DNA of 64,000 nt from an uncultured Muribaculaceae bacterium. Lineage in GTDB: Bacteria > Bacteroidota > Bacteroidia > Bacteroidales > Muribaculaceae. Of the stretch, positions 1 to 7,010 are shown one piece after another. The notes below the pieces were generated by a model, which was given only the letters and a program-made list of their open reading frames with translations, made no database searches and had not been told where the DNA came from. Every line of letters starts with the position of its first letter. Position 1 is the first letter of the stretch. The DNA lies in NCBI GenBank assembly GCA_910578075.1, contig CAJTPK010000021.1, forward strand, positions 6,285 through 70,284, in the 5' to 3' direction. Both the position numbers and the translations under genes were made by a program.

Positions 1-668
1 CAGCGGAGGTTATCCATGCGATACTAAGTTCAGGCACGAAGTGGACAGTTCCTACAGCAGCTCCTCGTATATTCGCCGGAGATAGAGAGATAGACACAAA
101 CCGATTCGCGGCATTGACAGGAAACATCACAATTTCGCTTAATGTGAAAGGTGGTGAAAGTCTGCGTATCGAGCGTACCGGTTCAGGTCCGGCATGGGGT
201 GGAATCATTTCGCAATTCATCGCTCCTATCAAGGATGTGAAAAGCGGAAAGACACCGGAACTTGCCATAGAAAAGAATGTATATGTGGTGAAAGCCGATG
301 GTGATGGCACTACAGCGGTTTCAGGTAAGTTGAAGGTAGGCGACAAAGTTAGAGTCACATTGACGCTCAAATGCGACAGGGATATCGAGTATGTAGCCGT
401 GATGGATGCAAGATCGGCATGTCTTGAACCGGCAGAGCAGATATCAGGTTATACGCAGAGTGATGGCGTATGGATGTACCGTGAGATACGTGACGAATCC
501 ACCAATCTGTTCATACCCTTCCTTTCAAAGGGCACGCATGTGATAAGCTATGAATGCTATGTGGATAGAGAAGGTCAATACTCATTGGGAATAGCTTCCG
601 CACAGTCGCAGTATGCGCCTGTAATCACAGCACATTCCGCAGGAAGATTAATCCAGGTGAGTGACTAA
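1..668 (+). CDS. Alpha-2-macroglobulin family protein, C-terminal part (5' truncated by window)
   Basis: The reading frame is open from base 3 with no start, so only the last about 222 residues are present. The visible part matches the C-terminal end of the very large bacterial alpha-2-macroglobulin proteins of Bacteroidetes: an aromatic-rich beta-sandwich segment (VAVMDARSACLEPAEQ, then a W-MYREIRDE stretch, an FLSKGTH turn, and a closing YECYVDREGQYSLG strand). Such proteins are envelope-anchored protease traps, usually about 1,800-1,900 residues long. The thioester region, if any, lies outside the window. The 3' end overlaps the convergent rnz gene by 21 bases. The call rests on recognising the C-terminal domain only. 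Confidence 0.75.
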   Translation, partial: AEVIHAILSSGTKWTVPTAAPRIFAGDREIDTNRFAALTGNITISLNVKGGESLRIERTGSGPAWGGIISQFIAPIKDVKSGKTPELAIEKNVYVVKADGDGTTAVSGKLKVGDKVRVTLTLKCDRDIEYVAVMDARSACLEPAEQISGYTQSDGVWMYREIRDESTNLFIPFLSKGTHVISYECYVDREGQYSLGIASAQSQYAPVITAHSAGRLIQVSD

Positions 669-1562
669 CCCTTCTTTGTTGAGAATTACATTTGGAAAAA
701 TGTCGAGGGCTTCTTCACGGAAGCCCTCGTCGCTTTTATAGCGCGAGGAATAATGACCGGTCAACAGGGCTTTGGCTCCGGCTTCCTTGGCTATCATGGC
801 AGCCTGACGGGCTGTGGAATGGCCGCGTTGCGCTGCTTCAGGAAGGTGACAGTCAAGATAAGTGGTCTCGTGGAAAAGGAGATCCACGGGCCCGATCTTC
901 GAGGCGATTTCCGGCATATAAGCGGTGTCGCTGATATGTGCATATGACAGAGACGGATCCGCGTCTGTGGTCAGCATTACGTTGGGTATCACGGTGCCGT
1001 CAGGTTTTATGAAATCTTCGCCGACCTTGATGCGGTTGATAGCGGAGAAAGGCACCTGGTGGTAGTCGATCATATCGCGGCGTATATGTCGGAGTTTAGG
1101 TTTCTCCTCAAAAACATATCCTACAGTAGGGATACGGTGGTTTAAGGGGATTGTGCGGACAGTTAGTGAAGAAGTCTCCAGAATTACGGCCTCTTCAGGA
1201 CGGATAACGTTGAATTCAAGTTCAAACGGGAGTTCACGGGCGAAAAAATCGAAAATTTTGGTTAATATACGCTTACCGTCTGCAAATGTATGTATCACCA
1301 TCTTGCCACCGGCTCCGCCAAGCCCGAGAGACGAAATAAGTCCCGGAAGACCGAGCACGTGGTCACCGTGGAGGTGAGTAAGGAAAATATGCCCGAGTCG
1401 GGAGAATTTAAGACGATGTTTCTGAAAGGCATATTGCGCCCCTTCGCCGCAATCGACCATAAAGAGGTTTCCTCTATGGTCGATTACGGTTGATGAGGGC
1501 TGATGTCTCAGCGTTGGCTTTGCGGAACCGCAGCCAAGTGTATGTATTGAGAATGTAGACAC
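648..1562 (-). CDS. rnz: Ribonuclease Z (tRNA 3' endonuclease)
   Basis: 304 residues, the normal length for bacterial RNase Z. It is a metallo-beta-lactamase-fold nuclease that cuts tRNA precursors just after the discriminator base. The zinc motif THLHGDH lies at residues 62-68 (H63, H65, D67, H68), with further ligand motifs SDTAY and FHETTY and a late GHYSSRY histidine. The start is GTG at 1562, whose G is also the last base of the TAG stop of the upstream hydrolase (TAGTG), so translation of the two is probably coupled. The 3' end runs 21 bases into the convergent alpha-2-macroglobulin gene. The one tRNA gene in this window has no encoded CCA, so it would need this type of 3' processing (inference). 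Confidence 0.93.
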   Translation of the reverse strand: MSTFSIHTLGCGSAKPTLRHQPSSTVIDHRGNLFMVDCGEGAQYAFQKHRLKFSRLGHIFLTHLHGDHVLGLPGLISSLGLGGAGGKMVIHTFADGKRILTKIFDFFARELPFELEFNVIRPEEAVILETSSLTVRTIPLNHRIPTVGYVFEEKPKLRHIRRDMIDYHQVPFSAINRIKVGEDFIKPDGTVIPNVMLTTDADPSLSYAHISDTAYMPEIASKIGPVDLLFHETTYLDCHLPEAAQRGHSTARQAAMIAKEAGAKALLTGHYSSRYKSDEGFREEALDIFPNVILNKEGLVTHLD

Positions 1563-2650
1563 TATTTTATATTATATTTTGCCATGATTTTACGGATGTG
1601 CGGCTCGATGTTGTCTACAGCACGCTGATATCCCATGTCGGTAGGGTGCACACCATCGGCGCTTGATTCATGATCGTCACCGGCGTAAAGACCGGGATCA
1701 AGGAAATATAAGTTCTTGTCGTTAGCCATGAGTTTCTTCATCTCTTCGGAAGCTGCCGCGCGTTTTTCCTCTTCGAATTTGCGTTTCTTCAGGTTGAAAT
1801 TGCTATTTTCGCGGTAGAAAGTCTGGAGGAAAACCAGTGGAGTGTCAGGGTGAGCCTTGCGAATGATTTTTACGAATTCAGGAAGGCGTTCGCGTATTTC
1901 CTTGGCACTCGGGTTGGAGAAACCGTCGAAGATGAACATGTCGGCATCGGTGTCAGCTATGATATGTGCCAGTCCTGGTTCGAGTTTGCAGATTCCGCTG
2001 GTACCAAAATTGGCGATGTCCAGACCGAGACGTCGTGACAGCTGTGCGGGCCAGGGCATTCCGGGACGGGAGCTTGCCGCACCATGAGTATAGCTTGAAC
2101 CCATCGCCACGATCGGGGCGCGGGTGAAACCACCGTCAGATTTTATTTCAGAATCTTTGAGCACACCAATCTCCAGTTTGTCGATAGTGGTGAATAGCGG
2201 CAGGAAAATCATGCACTCCTTCCATTGTCCGTCCATATCCTCGACAAGATTGTAGGTGGCTTCTTTTTTGCCAATTTTGGGGTATGCGACACCGGCGAAC
2301 AGCCATTTTCCCTCTTTGTCTTTGATGTACAGGTCAAGACCGTTTGAAGCTATGGCCGGAGAGTTGGCGCGTGTCGCCTGGTCGTGCTGTGTCCATTTTG
2401 CCCGTATGTTGGGACTGTTTGTGCTGAAGCGCAGACCGATACCGGTGGAGAAATTGAGATATTTCTTCTGCTGGGGAGTGAGTTCGGGATATTTCAGAGT
2501 GTCGACACGCTGATATACGAGTCCGTTGTTATGTGCTTTGTTAGCTACAGTGAATGTGGATGCGTCCACATACTTGTACTCCTTTTTCGGAGCGGCGACA
2601 ACGTTCAGGACCATAAACGCAGCCGACAGGATTAATAAAATTTTTTTCAT
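1562..2650 (-). CDS. Secreted SGNH/GDSL-type hydrolase
   Basis: 362 residues from ATG at 2650. An upstream in-frame ATG at 2752 exists, but the start at 2650 gives a clean signal peptide (MKKILLILSAAFMVLNVVAA), and a -7 promoter box lies between the two. An N-terminal beta-sandwich-like domain (about 30-180) precedes an SGNH hydrolase domain: GSSYTHG (Ser block I), NFGTSG (block II), a DGFSNPS segment in the block III position, and a final DGVHPTDMGY with the catalytic Asp/His. The family removes acetyl or other acyl esters from glycans or lipids. The substrate cannot be told from the sequence. It is the first gene of a two-gene unit with rnz. Confidence 0.82.
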   Translation of the reverse strand: MKKILLILSAAFMVLNVVAAPKKEYKYVDASTFTVANKAHNNGLVYQRVDTLKYPELTPQQKKYLNFSTGIGLRFSTNSPNIRAKWTQHDQATRANSPAIASNGLDLYIKDKEGKWLFAGVAYPKIGKKEATYNLVEDMDGQWKECMIFLPLFTTIDKLEIGVLKDSEIKSDGGFTRAPIVAMGSSYTHGAASSRPGMPWPAQLSRRLGLDIANFGTSGICKLEPGLAHIIADTDADMFIFDGFSNPSAKEIRERLPEFVKIIRKAHPDTPLVFLQTFYRENSNFNLKKRKFEEEKRAAASEEMKKLMANDKNLYFLDPGLYAGDDHESSADGVHPTDMGYQRAVDNIEPHIRKIMAKYNIK

Positions 2651-2680
2651 GATGGGTAACAAAAAATATTTGAGTTCATT

Positions 2681-2700
2681 TCGCAAATTTAATGAAAAAT
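2681..2700 (-). promoter_or_regulatory. Promoter -7 box for SGNH hydrolase-rnz
   Basis: On the minus strand, TAAATTTG (2691 to 2684) matches the Bacteroidetes -7 consensus TAnnTTTG, 34 bases before the ATG. No good TTTG -33 box is at the usual distance. The surrounding 20 bases, TCGCAAATTTAATGAAAAAT on the plus strand, are repeated exactly at 63433-63452 in front of the B3/4-domain gene. Confidence 0.6.
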
Positions 2701-2782
2701 CCTGAAAGAATATCATGAAGTTGCAGGGTAAATATGTTGGAGTCCATAACATAAATAAATTTAAGTCTGTTTCATAAAAAAT

Positions 2783-2795
2783 TTTACCGGACAGC
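2783..2795 (+). repeat. Short intergenic repeat, copy 1 (TTTACCGGACAGC)
   Basis: An exact 13-base match to 49620-49632, with a diverged relative at 49309. All three lie in gene-free DNA. The sequence looks like one half of a palindromic intergenic repeat of the form TTTACCGGACA..CAATAA. Only three copies are visible here, so the family status is an inference. Confidence 0.4.
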
Positions 2796-2952
2796 TGTAA
2801 AAATTGGCTTTTGGGGCTATTTGTTTGGGGATGGAATCCAAGAGTTGAACGTTATAAGAAACCCTGGAAATAGACAGATACGTAAGGGTAGATTGTTTTA
2901 GGAAGAAAAAACACGGAAAAATGAAGAATCGAATTAAATCGTTTGCATAAAA

Positions 2953-2984
2953 TTTGGTGGAATAAAAAATAAGTATTAGTTTTG
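2953..2984 (+). promoter_or_regulatory. Strong plus-strand promoter with no protein gene downstream
   Basis: TTTG (2953-2956), a 20-base spacer, and TAGTTTTG (2977-2984) match the full Bacteroidetes -33/-7 consensus. Transcription would start near 2990. The next plus-strand protein gene is 6 kb away, so the likely product is a short untranslated RNA. Confidence 0.65.
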
Positions 2985-2989
2985 CGTCA

Positions 2990-3093
2990 TCAAATTATTG
3001 TAATGGCAATATGTTTGATGAAGTTTTTTCATAGGATTAGATTTTTTAAGGTTCTGTTAAGGCTTGTCGTGAGACAAGCCTTAACTATTTTTT
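2990..3093 (+). ncRNA. Candidate small RNA, about 100 nt
   Basis: The unit has a perfect-consensus promoter (2953-2984), about 65 nt of AU-rich sequence, and a 12-bp hairpin followed by a T run (3057-3093). No start codon leads to a meaningful peptide within it. It is antisense to no gene: folC ends at 3119 on the other strand, just beyond the terminator. I recognise no known RNA family (it does not look like 6S, SRP or tmRNA). The ends are inferred from promoter and terminator positions. Confidence 0.5.
3057..3093 (+). terminator. Rho-independent terminator of the candidate small RNA
   Basis: TTAAGGCTTGTC, loop GTGA, then GACAAGCCTTAA form a perfect 12-bp stem (3057-3084), followed by CTATTTTTT. 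The T run lies on the plus-strand side only. On the minus strand the stem is followed by CAGAACC, so it is a poorer terminator for folC, though the hairpin may still protect the folC 3' end. Confidence 0.75.
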
Positions 3094-3118
3094 GATTCAA
3101 ATTCGGGTCAGATGATTT

Positions 3119-4465
3119 TTATAATATGTAATTGTCGATTGCGGCAAGTAAATCTGCAACAACGAATGTTGATCCGCCTACATATACAACGTCTTCAGGA
3201 GAGGATTCGGACATAGCAGCATTATAGCCTTCCGCCACTGAGCGGTAGGCGTTGCCTTTGATACCTGCAATCTCGCATTTGGATTGCAACTCCTCAACTT
3301 TCAGCGCACGCGGAATTGCTGCGTTGGTTAGATAGTATTCCGCATCTTTGGGGAAAAGTGGCAGGATATGGTCTACATCTTTATCGGCAACAAATCCAAT
3401 TATCATCCTCAGTCTTGATGTGTCGCTGCGTCTGCTGTAGATTCGTTCGAGTTGGGAAAGGTTATAACGGAGTCCGTCCTGATTGTGTCCGGTGTCGCAT
3501 ATCACAAGAGGTTTCTCCGATAGCCTCATCCATCTGCCGCGTAAACCGGTGAGCTTGTCTACATTTTCAAGACCATTTATTATGTCTTCACGGTTTATGT
3601 CAATTCCAACAGAAGGAAATAAAGATATTGCATTAAGCACGGTATTGAGATTCTTCTGCTGGTAGTCACCTGCCAATGGAAGATGAAAATTACCCGCCGA
3701 CATAGAAACACAATCCCATCCCCATGATGGATTCTCTTTTATATCAGAGACGAGAGAATTGTTGTATGCAAGTGTGATAGGGGCAGAGGATTCCTCAGCC
3801 TTGTTTTTGAATACTTCTTCTGTTTCGGTGGATGCCTCTCCGATCACAACCGGTATTCCACTTTTTATAATCCCCGCTTTCTCCGCAGCGATTTCCTTCA
3901 GTGTGGAGCCGAGGAATTGCGTATGGTCGAAAGAAATGTTTGTTATGACGGATAAAGCAGGAGTGATTATATTAGTAGAGTCAAGGCGTCCGCCCATTCC
4001 AACCTCGATCACAGCTATATCTACATTCACGGAAGCGAACCAGTCGAAAGCCATGGTCATTGTGAGTTCAAAGAATGATGGGTTGATATCGCTGTCGCAG
4101 TCTTTCCATCTGCGGGTGAATTCAATCACCTTCTCCTTCGGTATCATTTCTCCGTTTATCCGGATGCGTTCGCGGAAATCCACGAGATGAGGGGAGGTGT
4201 AAAGCGCGGTCTTATATCCGTGTGCCTGCAACACTGCCGCAAGCATGTGGGAAGTGCTCCCTTTCCCGTTCGTTCCAGCCACATGGATGCTGCGGAACTT
4301 GCTGTGTGGATTGCCGAATAGATTATCAAGGGCGATGGTGCGGTCAAGTCCCGGTTTGTAAGCCGCAGCTCCTACGCGTGAGAACATAGGCAGTTGGGAA
4401 TACAGGAAATCCAAAGCCTCCTTATATTGTGAGTCTGTTTGATTATTATGGTCTGTTTGTTTCAT
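3119..4465 (-). CDS. folC: Bifunctional folylpolyglutamate synthase / dihydrofolate synthase
   Basis: 448 residues, a normal FolC length. It adds glutamate to dihydropteroate and to folates with ATP in the cytoplasm. The Mur-ligase-type P-loop HVAGTNGKGST is at residues 61-71, followed by YTSPHLVDFRERI, the typical FolC folate/ATP-site signature, then EVGMGGRLDSTN and NISFDHTQFLG. The C-terminal ligase domain includes CDTGHNQDG. The start lies 1 base from the stop of the chromate-transporter half upstream (4467), so it is co-transcribed with that pair. Confidence 0.95.
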   Translation of the reverse strand: MKQTDHNNQTDSQYKEALDFLYSQLPMFSRVGAAAYKPGLDRTIALDNLFGNPHSKFRSIHVAGTNGKGSTSHMLAAVLQAHGYKTALYTSPHLVDFRERIRINGEMIPKEKVIEFTRRWKDCDSDINPSFFELTMTMAFDWFASVNVDIAVIEVGMGGRLDSTNIITPALSVITNISFDHTQFLGSTLKEIAAEKAGIIKSGIPVVIGEASTETEEVFKNKAEESSAPITLAYNNSLVSDIKENPSWGWDCVSMSAGNFHLPLAGDYQQKNLNTVLNAISLFPSVGIDINREDIINGLENVDKLTGLRGRWMRLSEKPLVICDTGHNQDGLRYNLSQLERIYSRRSDTSRLRMIIGFVADKDVDHILPLFPKDAEYYLTNAAIPRALKVEELQSKCEIAGIKGNAYRSVAEGYNAAMSESSPEDVVYVGGSTFVVADLLAAIDNYIL

Positions 4466-4466
4466 A

Positions 4467-5072
4467 TCAATAATATAACAGGAATCCGGCTATTCCGGCA
4501 AGGATGATTATGAGTATCGGATGCATCTTGAAAGATTTTTTCTTCACTTTAATAGGGAAGAACGCAAGACAGAAAGCGATGACGCATATGGCGATATTGG
4601 TCCACATTTGTGTGGATATGCCGTTTGGGTTGAAGTTCGCGGCATTCATAAGCATGATAGCCGCGGATGCTATCAGTCCGACTACCACCGGACGCAATCC
4701 GGAGAACACCGCTTTTATAGCGCCGCTTTCGTTATGGCGACGGATGAAGTGAGAGCTGTACAACACGAGGAAGAAGCTTGGCACAGACACAGCCAGTGTT
4801 GCAAGGACAGAACCGAGTAGCCCCCATATTATACCGTTAAATGCCGGATCAACGCTGCCTGGAGCAACAAAGCCGATATATGTTGCCGAATTAATGCCTA
4901 TCGGACCCGGGGTCATCTGTGAAATCGCAACTATGTCGGTGAACATAGTTTCTGATATCCATCCCGGCTCAACCACCGCTTTTTCTACAAGCGAAAGCAT
5001 GGCATAGCCTCCACCGAAACCGAATATTCCTATCTTTATATAAGCCCAGATTAATTTCCAATATATTCCCAT
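4467..5072 (-). CDS. Chromate transporter family protein, half-size (second of pair)
   Basis: 201 residues with six or so hydrophobic helices. The CHR-family signature FGFGGGYAM lies at residues 17-25, followed by SQMTPGPIGINSATYIG, the conserved proline-rich motif. Short-chain CHR proteins carry one domain and normally work as pairs encoded side by side with opposite membrane orientation. The partner gene is directly upstream (5132-5734). Family members export chromate or take up sulfate-like anions. The real substrate in a gut anaerobe is unknown. Confidence 0.85.
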   Translation of the reverse strand: MGIYWKLIWAYIKIGIFGFGGGYAMLSLVEKAVVEPGWISETMFTDIVAISQMTPGPIGINSATYIGFVAPGSVDPAFNGIIWGLLGSVLATLAVSVPSFFLVLYSSHFIRRHNESGAIKAVFSGLRPVVVGLIASAAIMLMNAANFNPNGISTQMWTNIAICVIAFCLAFFPIKVKKKSFKMHPILIIILAGIAGFLLYY

Positions 5073-5131
5073 CGTATGAAGATAAATTTAGACAGTTATA
5101 ATAGTATGTTATATAAAAGCTGACTTGTGTA

Positions 5132-5734
5132 TTATCTGTTATGCATTCTTTTTTGCGGTATCCACCAGAAGAGGAATCCACCGGCCGCACCAAGGATGAT
5201 GTATAAAATCGGGCTTGATATGATTCCCATGTCGATCGATATGAGCAAGGCGACAACGAGCGGAATCCAGACAGTTTTCCATGTGAGTTTCGCCGCTTTA
5301 GCAGATGTAAGCACCGGTGCGATGATGAGGGCCACGACCGCGGGGCGTATTCCCATGAAGATGGAAGATATCACGCGGTTGTTTTTTATCATATCAGGGG
5401 TGAGGAAGATTGCTATGGCGAGAATTATCAGGAAAGAGGGGAGTGTTGAGCCGAGCGATGCGATAACGCTACCTTTTGTGCCTCTCAGTTTGTCGCCAAC
5501 CGCCGTGGCTATATTTACCGCAAGGATTCCCGGCAGACTTTGTGCTATGGCAAGCAGGTCGAGAAAATCGTCACGTTCGATCCAATGATATTTGTCGACA
5601 ATCTCCCTTTCGATTATTGAGATCATAGCCCATCCACCTCCGAATGTAAAGGCTCCTATTTTAAAAAAAGATGAGAAAATCCGCCACAGAGACGTAGTAT
5701 CTGAGGGGGTAGCTTTGTCAATGTCTTTGGTCAT
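5132..5734 (-). CDS. Chromate transporter family protein, half-size (first of pair)
   Basis: 200 residues from ATG at 5734. An upstream TTG at 5773 would run through a promoter and a hairpin and is rejected. It carries the CHR signature FTFGGGWAM near residue 26 and SLPGILAVNIATAVG, the same motif as its neighbour but diverged. It ends 59 bases before the second half (5072). Having the two domains as separate genes of almost equal length is the short-chain CHR arrangement. It has its own promoter just after cydB, so it need not be expressed with cytochrome bd. Confidence 0.85.
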   Translation of the reverse strand: MTKDIDKATPSDTTSLWRIFSSFFKIGAFTFGGGWAMISIIEREIVDKYHWIERDDFLDLLAIAQSLPGILAVNIATAVGDKLRGTKGSVIASLGSTLPSFLIILAIAIFLTPDMIKNNRVISSIFMGIRPAVVALIIAPVLTSAKAAKLTWKTVWIPLVVALLISIDMGIISSPILYIILGAAGGFLFWWIPQKRMHNR

Positions 5735-5740
5735 AATAAA

Positions 5741-5770
5741 CAGCGCGGTTTCCTGAGTGAAACCGCGCTG
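5741..5770 (-). terminator. 12-bp hairpin after cydB, touching the start of the chromate pair
   Basis: On the minus strand CAGCGCGGTTTC, loop ACTCAG, then GAAACCGCGCTG form a perfect 12-bp stem, followed by TTTATT and, 4 bases on, the ATG at 5734. It sits 34 bases after the cydB stop, so it probably ends cyd transcripts. Transcripts from the promoter at 5771-5802 would start inside the first arm and so could not form the whole stem. Confidence 0.6.
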
Positions 5771-5802
5771 CAAAATTAATCATTTATCGAGGGATAATCA
5801 AA
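5771..5802 (-). promoter_or_regulatory. Promoter for the chromate transporter pair and folC
   Basis: On the minus strand TTTG (5802-5799), a 20-base spacer, and TAATTTTG (5778-5771) match the full Bacteroidetes consensus. The -33 box lies directly after the cydB stop codon. The expected start of transcription is near 5765, giving a leader of only about 30 bases. Confidence 0.7.
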
Positions 5803-5803
5803 T

Positions 5804-6952
5804 TTAATATTTATGGTCGGTGGACTCCAACGATTCCGGTGTGAGTTTTTTACTGTCCATCGCGCGCCATACATATACGATGTAAGCGAGCACGAAAGGA
5901 ATAAGAATCGACACATAGCTCATCGCTTTCAGTGTGAATTCCGAAGAGGAGGCATTTCTGATTGTAAGGGAGTCAGCCGGGTTCAGCAATGAAGGATAAA
6001 AAGCTGTGTCACCATATCCTGCCACCCAGAAGAGAGAAGCCACAACAAGGAATGTGCCTATGCCTGTGAACCATACTCCTTTTGTGAAATGCTTAGAGAA
6101 GCATGATTTGAGCCATCCGAACAGTACAAGAACAACTCCGACGAGCAATGCGGCGGCTGCCCACCATAGTTCGATATAGTTATGCAGATATTTAAACTCA
6201 GTCATCTGCACATCTACAGTGCGGATACCTTCTGATATGACTGTGTAACCGGTAGCCGTGAGCAGAAGTCCCAGAAACCAAAGGAAGAAAACAAGGAATA
6301 TACCGCCGTTTATCAGTGCCTTTGCCTTCAGGGTCTTGAAGAAATCCGGGTCTCCGGTGATATTATTCATCATATAGAGGCATGCCTGTGTGCGTGCGAG
6401 GAAAAGCACTGCGACTCCGAGCACAAGGTTCTTCCAATTGAAAATGGCCTCGAAACCGTGTGTCGGTGCCCACTGTGAGATTACAGGAGCGGAGCCGTTG
6501 AGGAGATTTCCCCTGTTGACCGTGAATTCACCTCCGAAAAAGAACATGGATACAGCCACACCAAGCAGGACGCATCCGACACATCCATTGATGAACAAGA
6601 ATATGTCGTATGTCTTTGTGCCGTATACATTGCCCTTCTTCCTGCGATACTCATAGCTGACAGCCTGGACTATAAAGCTGAAGAGAATGAGAATCCAGAG
6701 CCAGTATGCTCCTCCGAAGCTTGTGGAATAGAAGAGAGGGAAAGAGGCGAAAGCGGCTCCACCGAAGGTGACGAGAGTGGTGAAAGTAAGCTCCCATTTG
6801 CTTCCCATCGAGTTCACGATAAGATCGCGGCGCGTTTTTGAGTCTGCCGACAGAAGCATAGATTGTCCTCCCTGCACGAAGAGAAGAAACACAAGTATTC
6901 CCCCCAGCACGGAAACCAGGAGCCACCAATAATTTTGAAGATATTCTAACAT
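5804..6952 (-). CDS. cydB: Cytochrome bd quinol oxidase subunit II
   Basis: 382 residues with about eight or nine membrane helices, the usual CydB length. It begins MLEYLQNYWWLLVSVLGG and has the conserved block around FVQGGQSML and NSMGSKWELTFTTLVTFGGA. CydB pairs with CydA in the inner membrane to hold the haem groups and reduce O2 with quinol electrons. The gene follows cydA by 58 bases. In Bacteroidetes this oxidase lets strict anaerobes use and remove nanomolar oxygen (known for the group). Confidence 0.95.
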   Translation of the reverse strand: MLEYLQNYWWLLVSVLGGILVFLLFVQGGQSMLLSADSKTRRDLIVNSMGSKWELTFTTLVTFGGAAFASFPLFYSTSFGGAYWLWILILFSFIVQAVSYEYRRKKGNVYGTKTYDIFLFINGCVGCVLLGVAVSMFFFGGEFTVNRGNLLNGSAPVISQWAPTHGFEAIFNWKNLVLGVAVLFLARTQACLYMMNNITGDPDFFKTLKAKALINGGIFLVFFLWFLGLLLTATGYTVISEGIRTVDVQMTEFKYLHNYIELWWAAAALLVGVVLVLFGWLKSCFSKHFTKGVWFTGIGTFLVVASLFWVAGYGDTAFYPSLLNPADSLTIRNASSSEFTLKAMSYVSILIPFVLAYIVYVWRAMDSKKLTPESLESTDHKY

Positions 6953-7010
6953 TGTGAATTATGTTTATGAGACGAACTCTTAAGTGAATGTTTATTTATG
7001 GTATCGCTCC

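Larger units (their letters stand above)
2651..3118. other. 468-base stretch without a protein gene
   Basis: It holds the hydrolase promoter (about 2684), a copy of a short repeat TTTACCGGACAGC (2783), and a plus-strand promoter followed about 70 bases later by a strong terminator (2953-3093). No open frame of convincing composition was found. The part between 2800 and 2950 is AT-rich with nothing recognisable. Confidence 0.7.

Noticed and set aside
2651..2752. Longer start (ATG 2752) for the SGNH hydrolase
   Set aside because: It would place a -7 promoter box inside the gene and hide a clean signal peptide that begins at ATG 2650.
5735..5773. TTG start that would extend the first chromate transporter by 13 residues
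   Set aside because: The extension runs through the 12-bp hairpin and the expected transcript start; ATG 5734 gives the same length as the partner protein.
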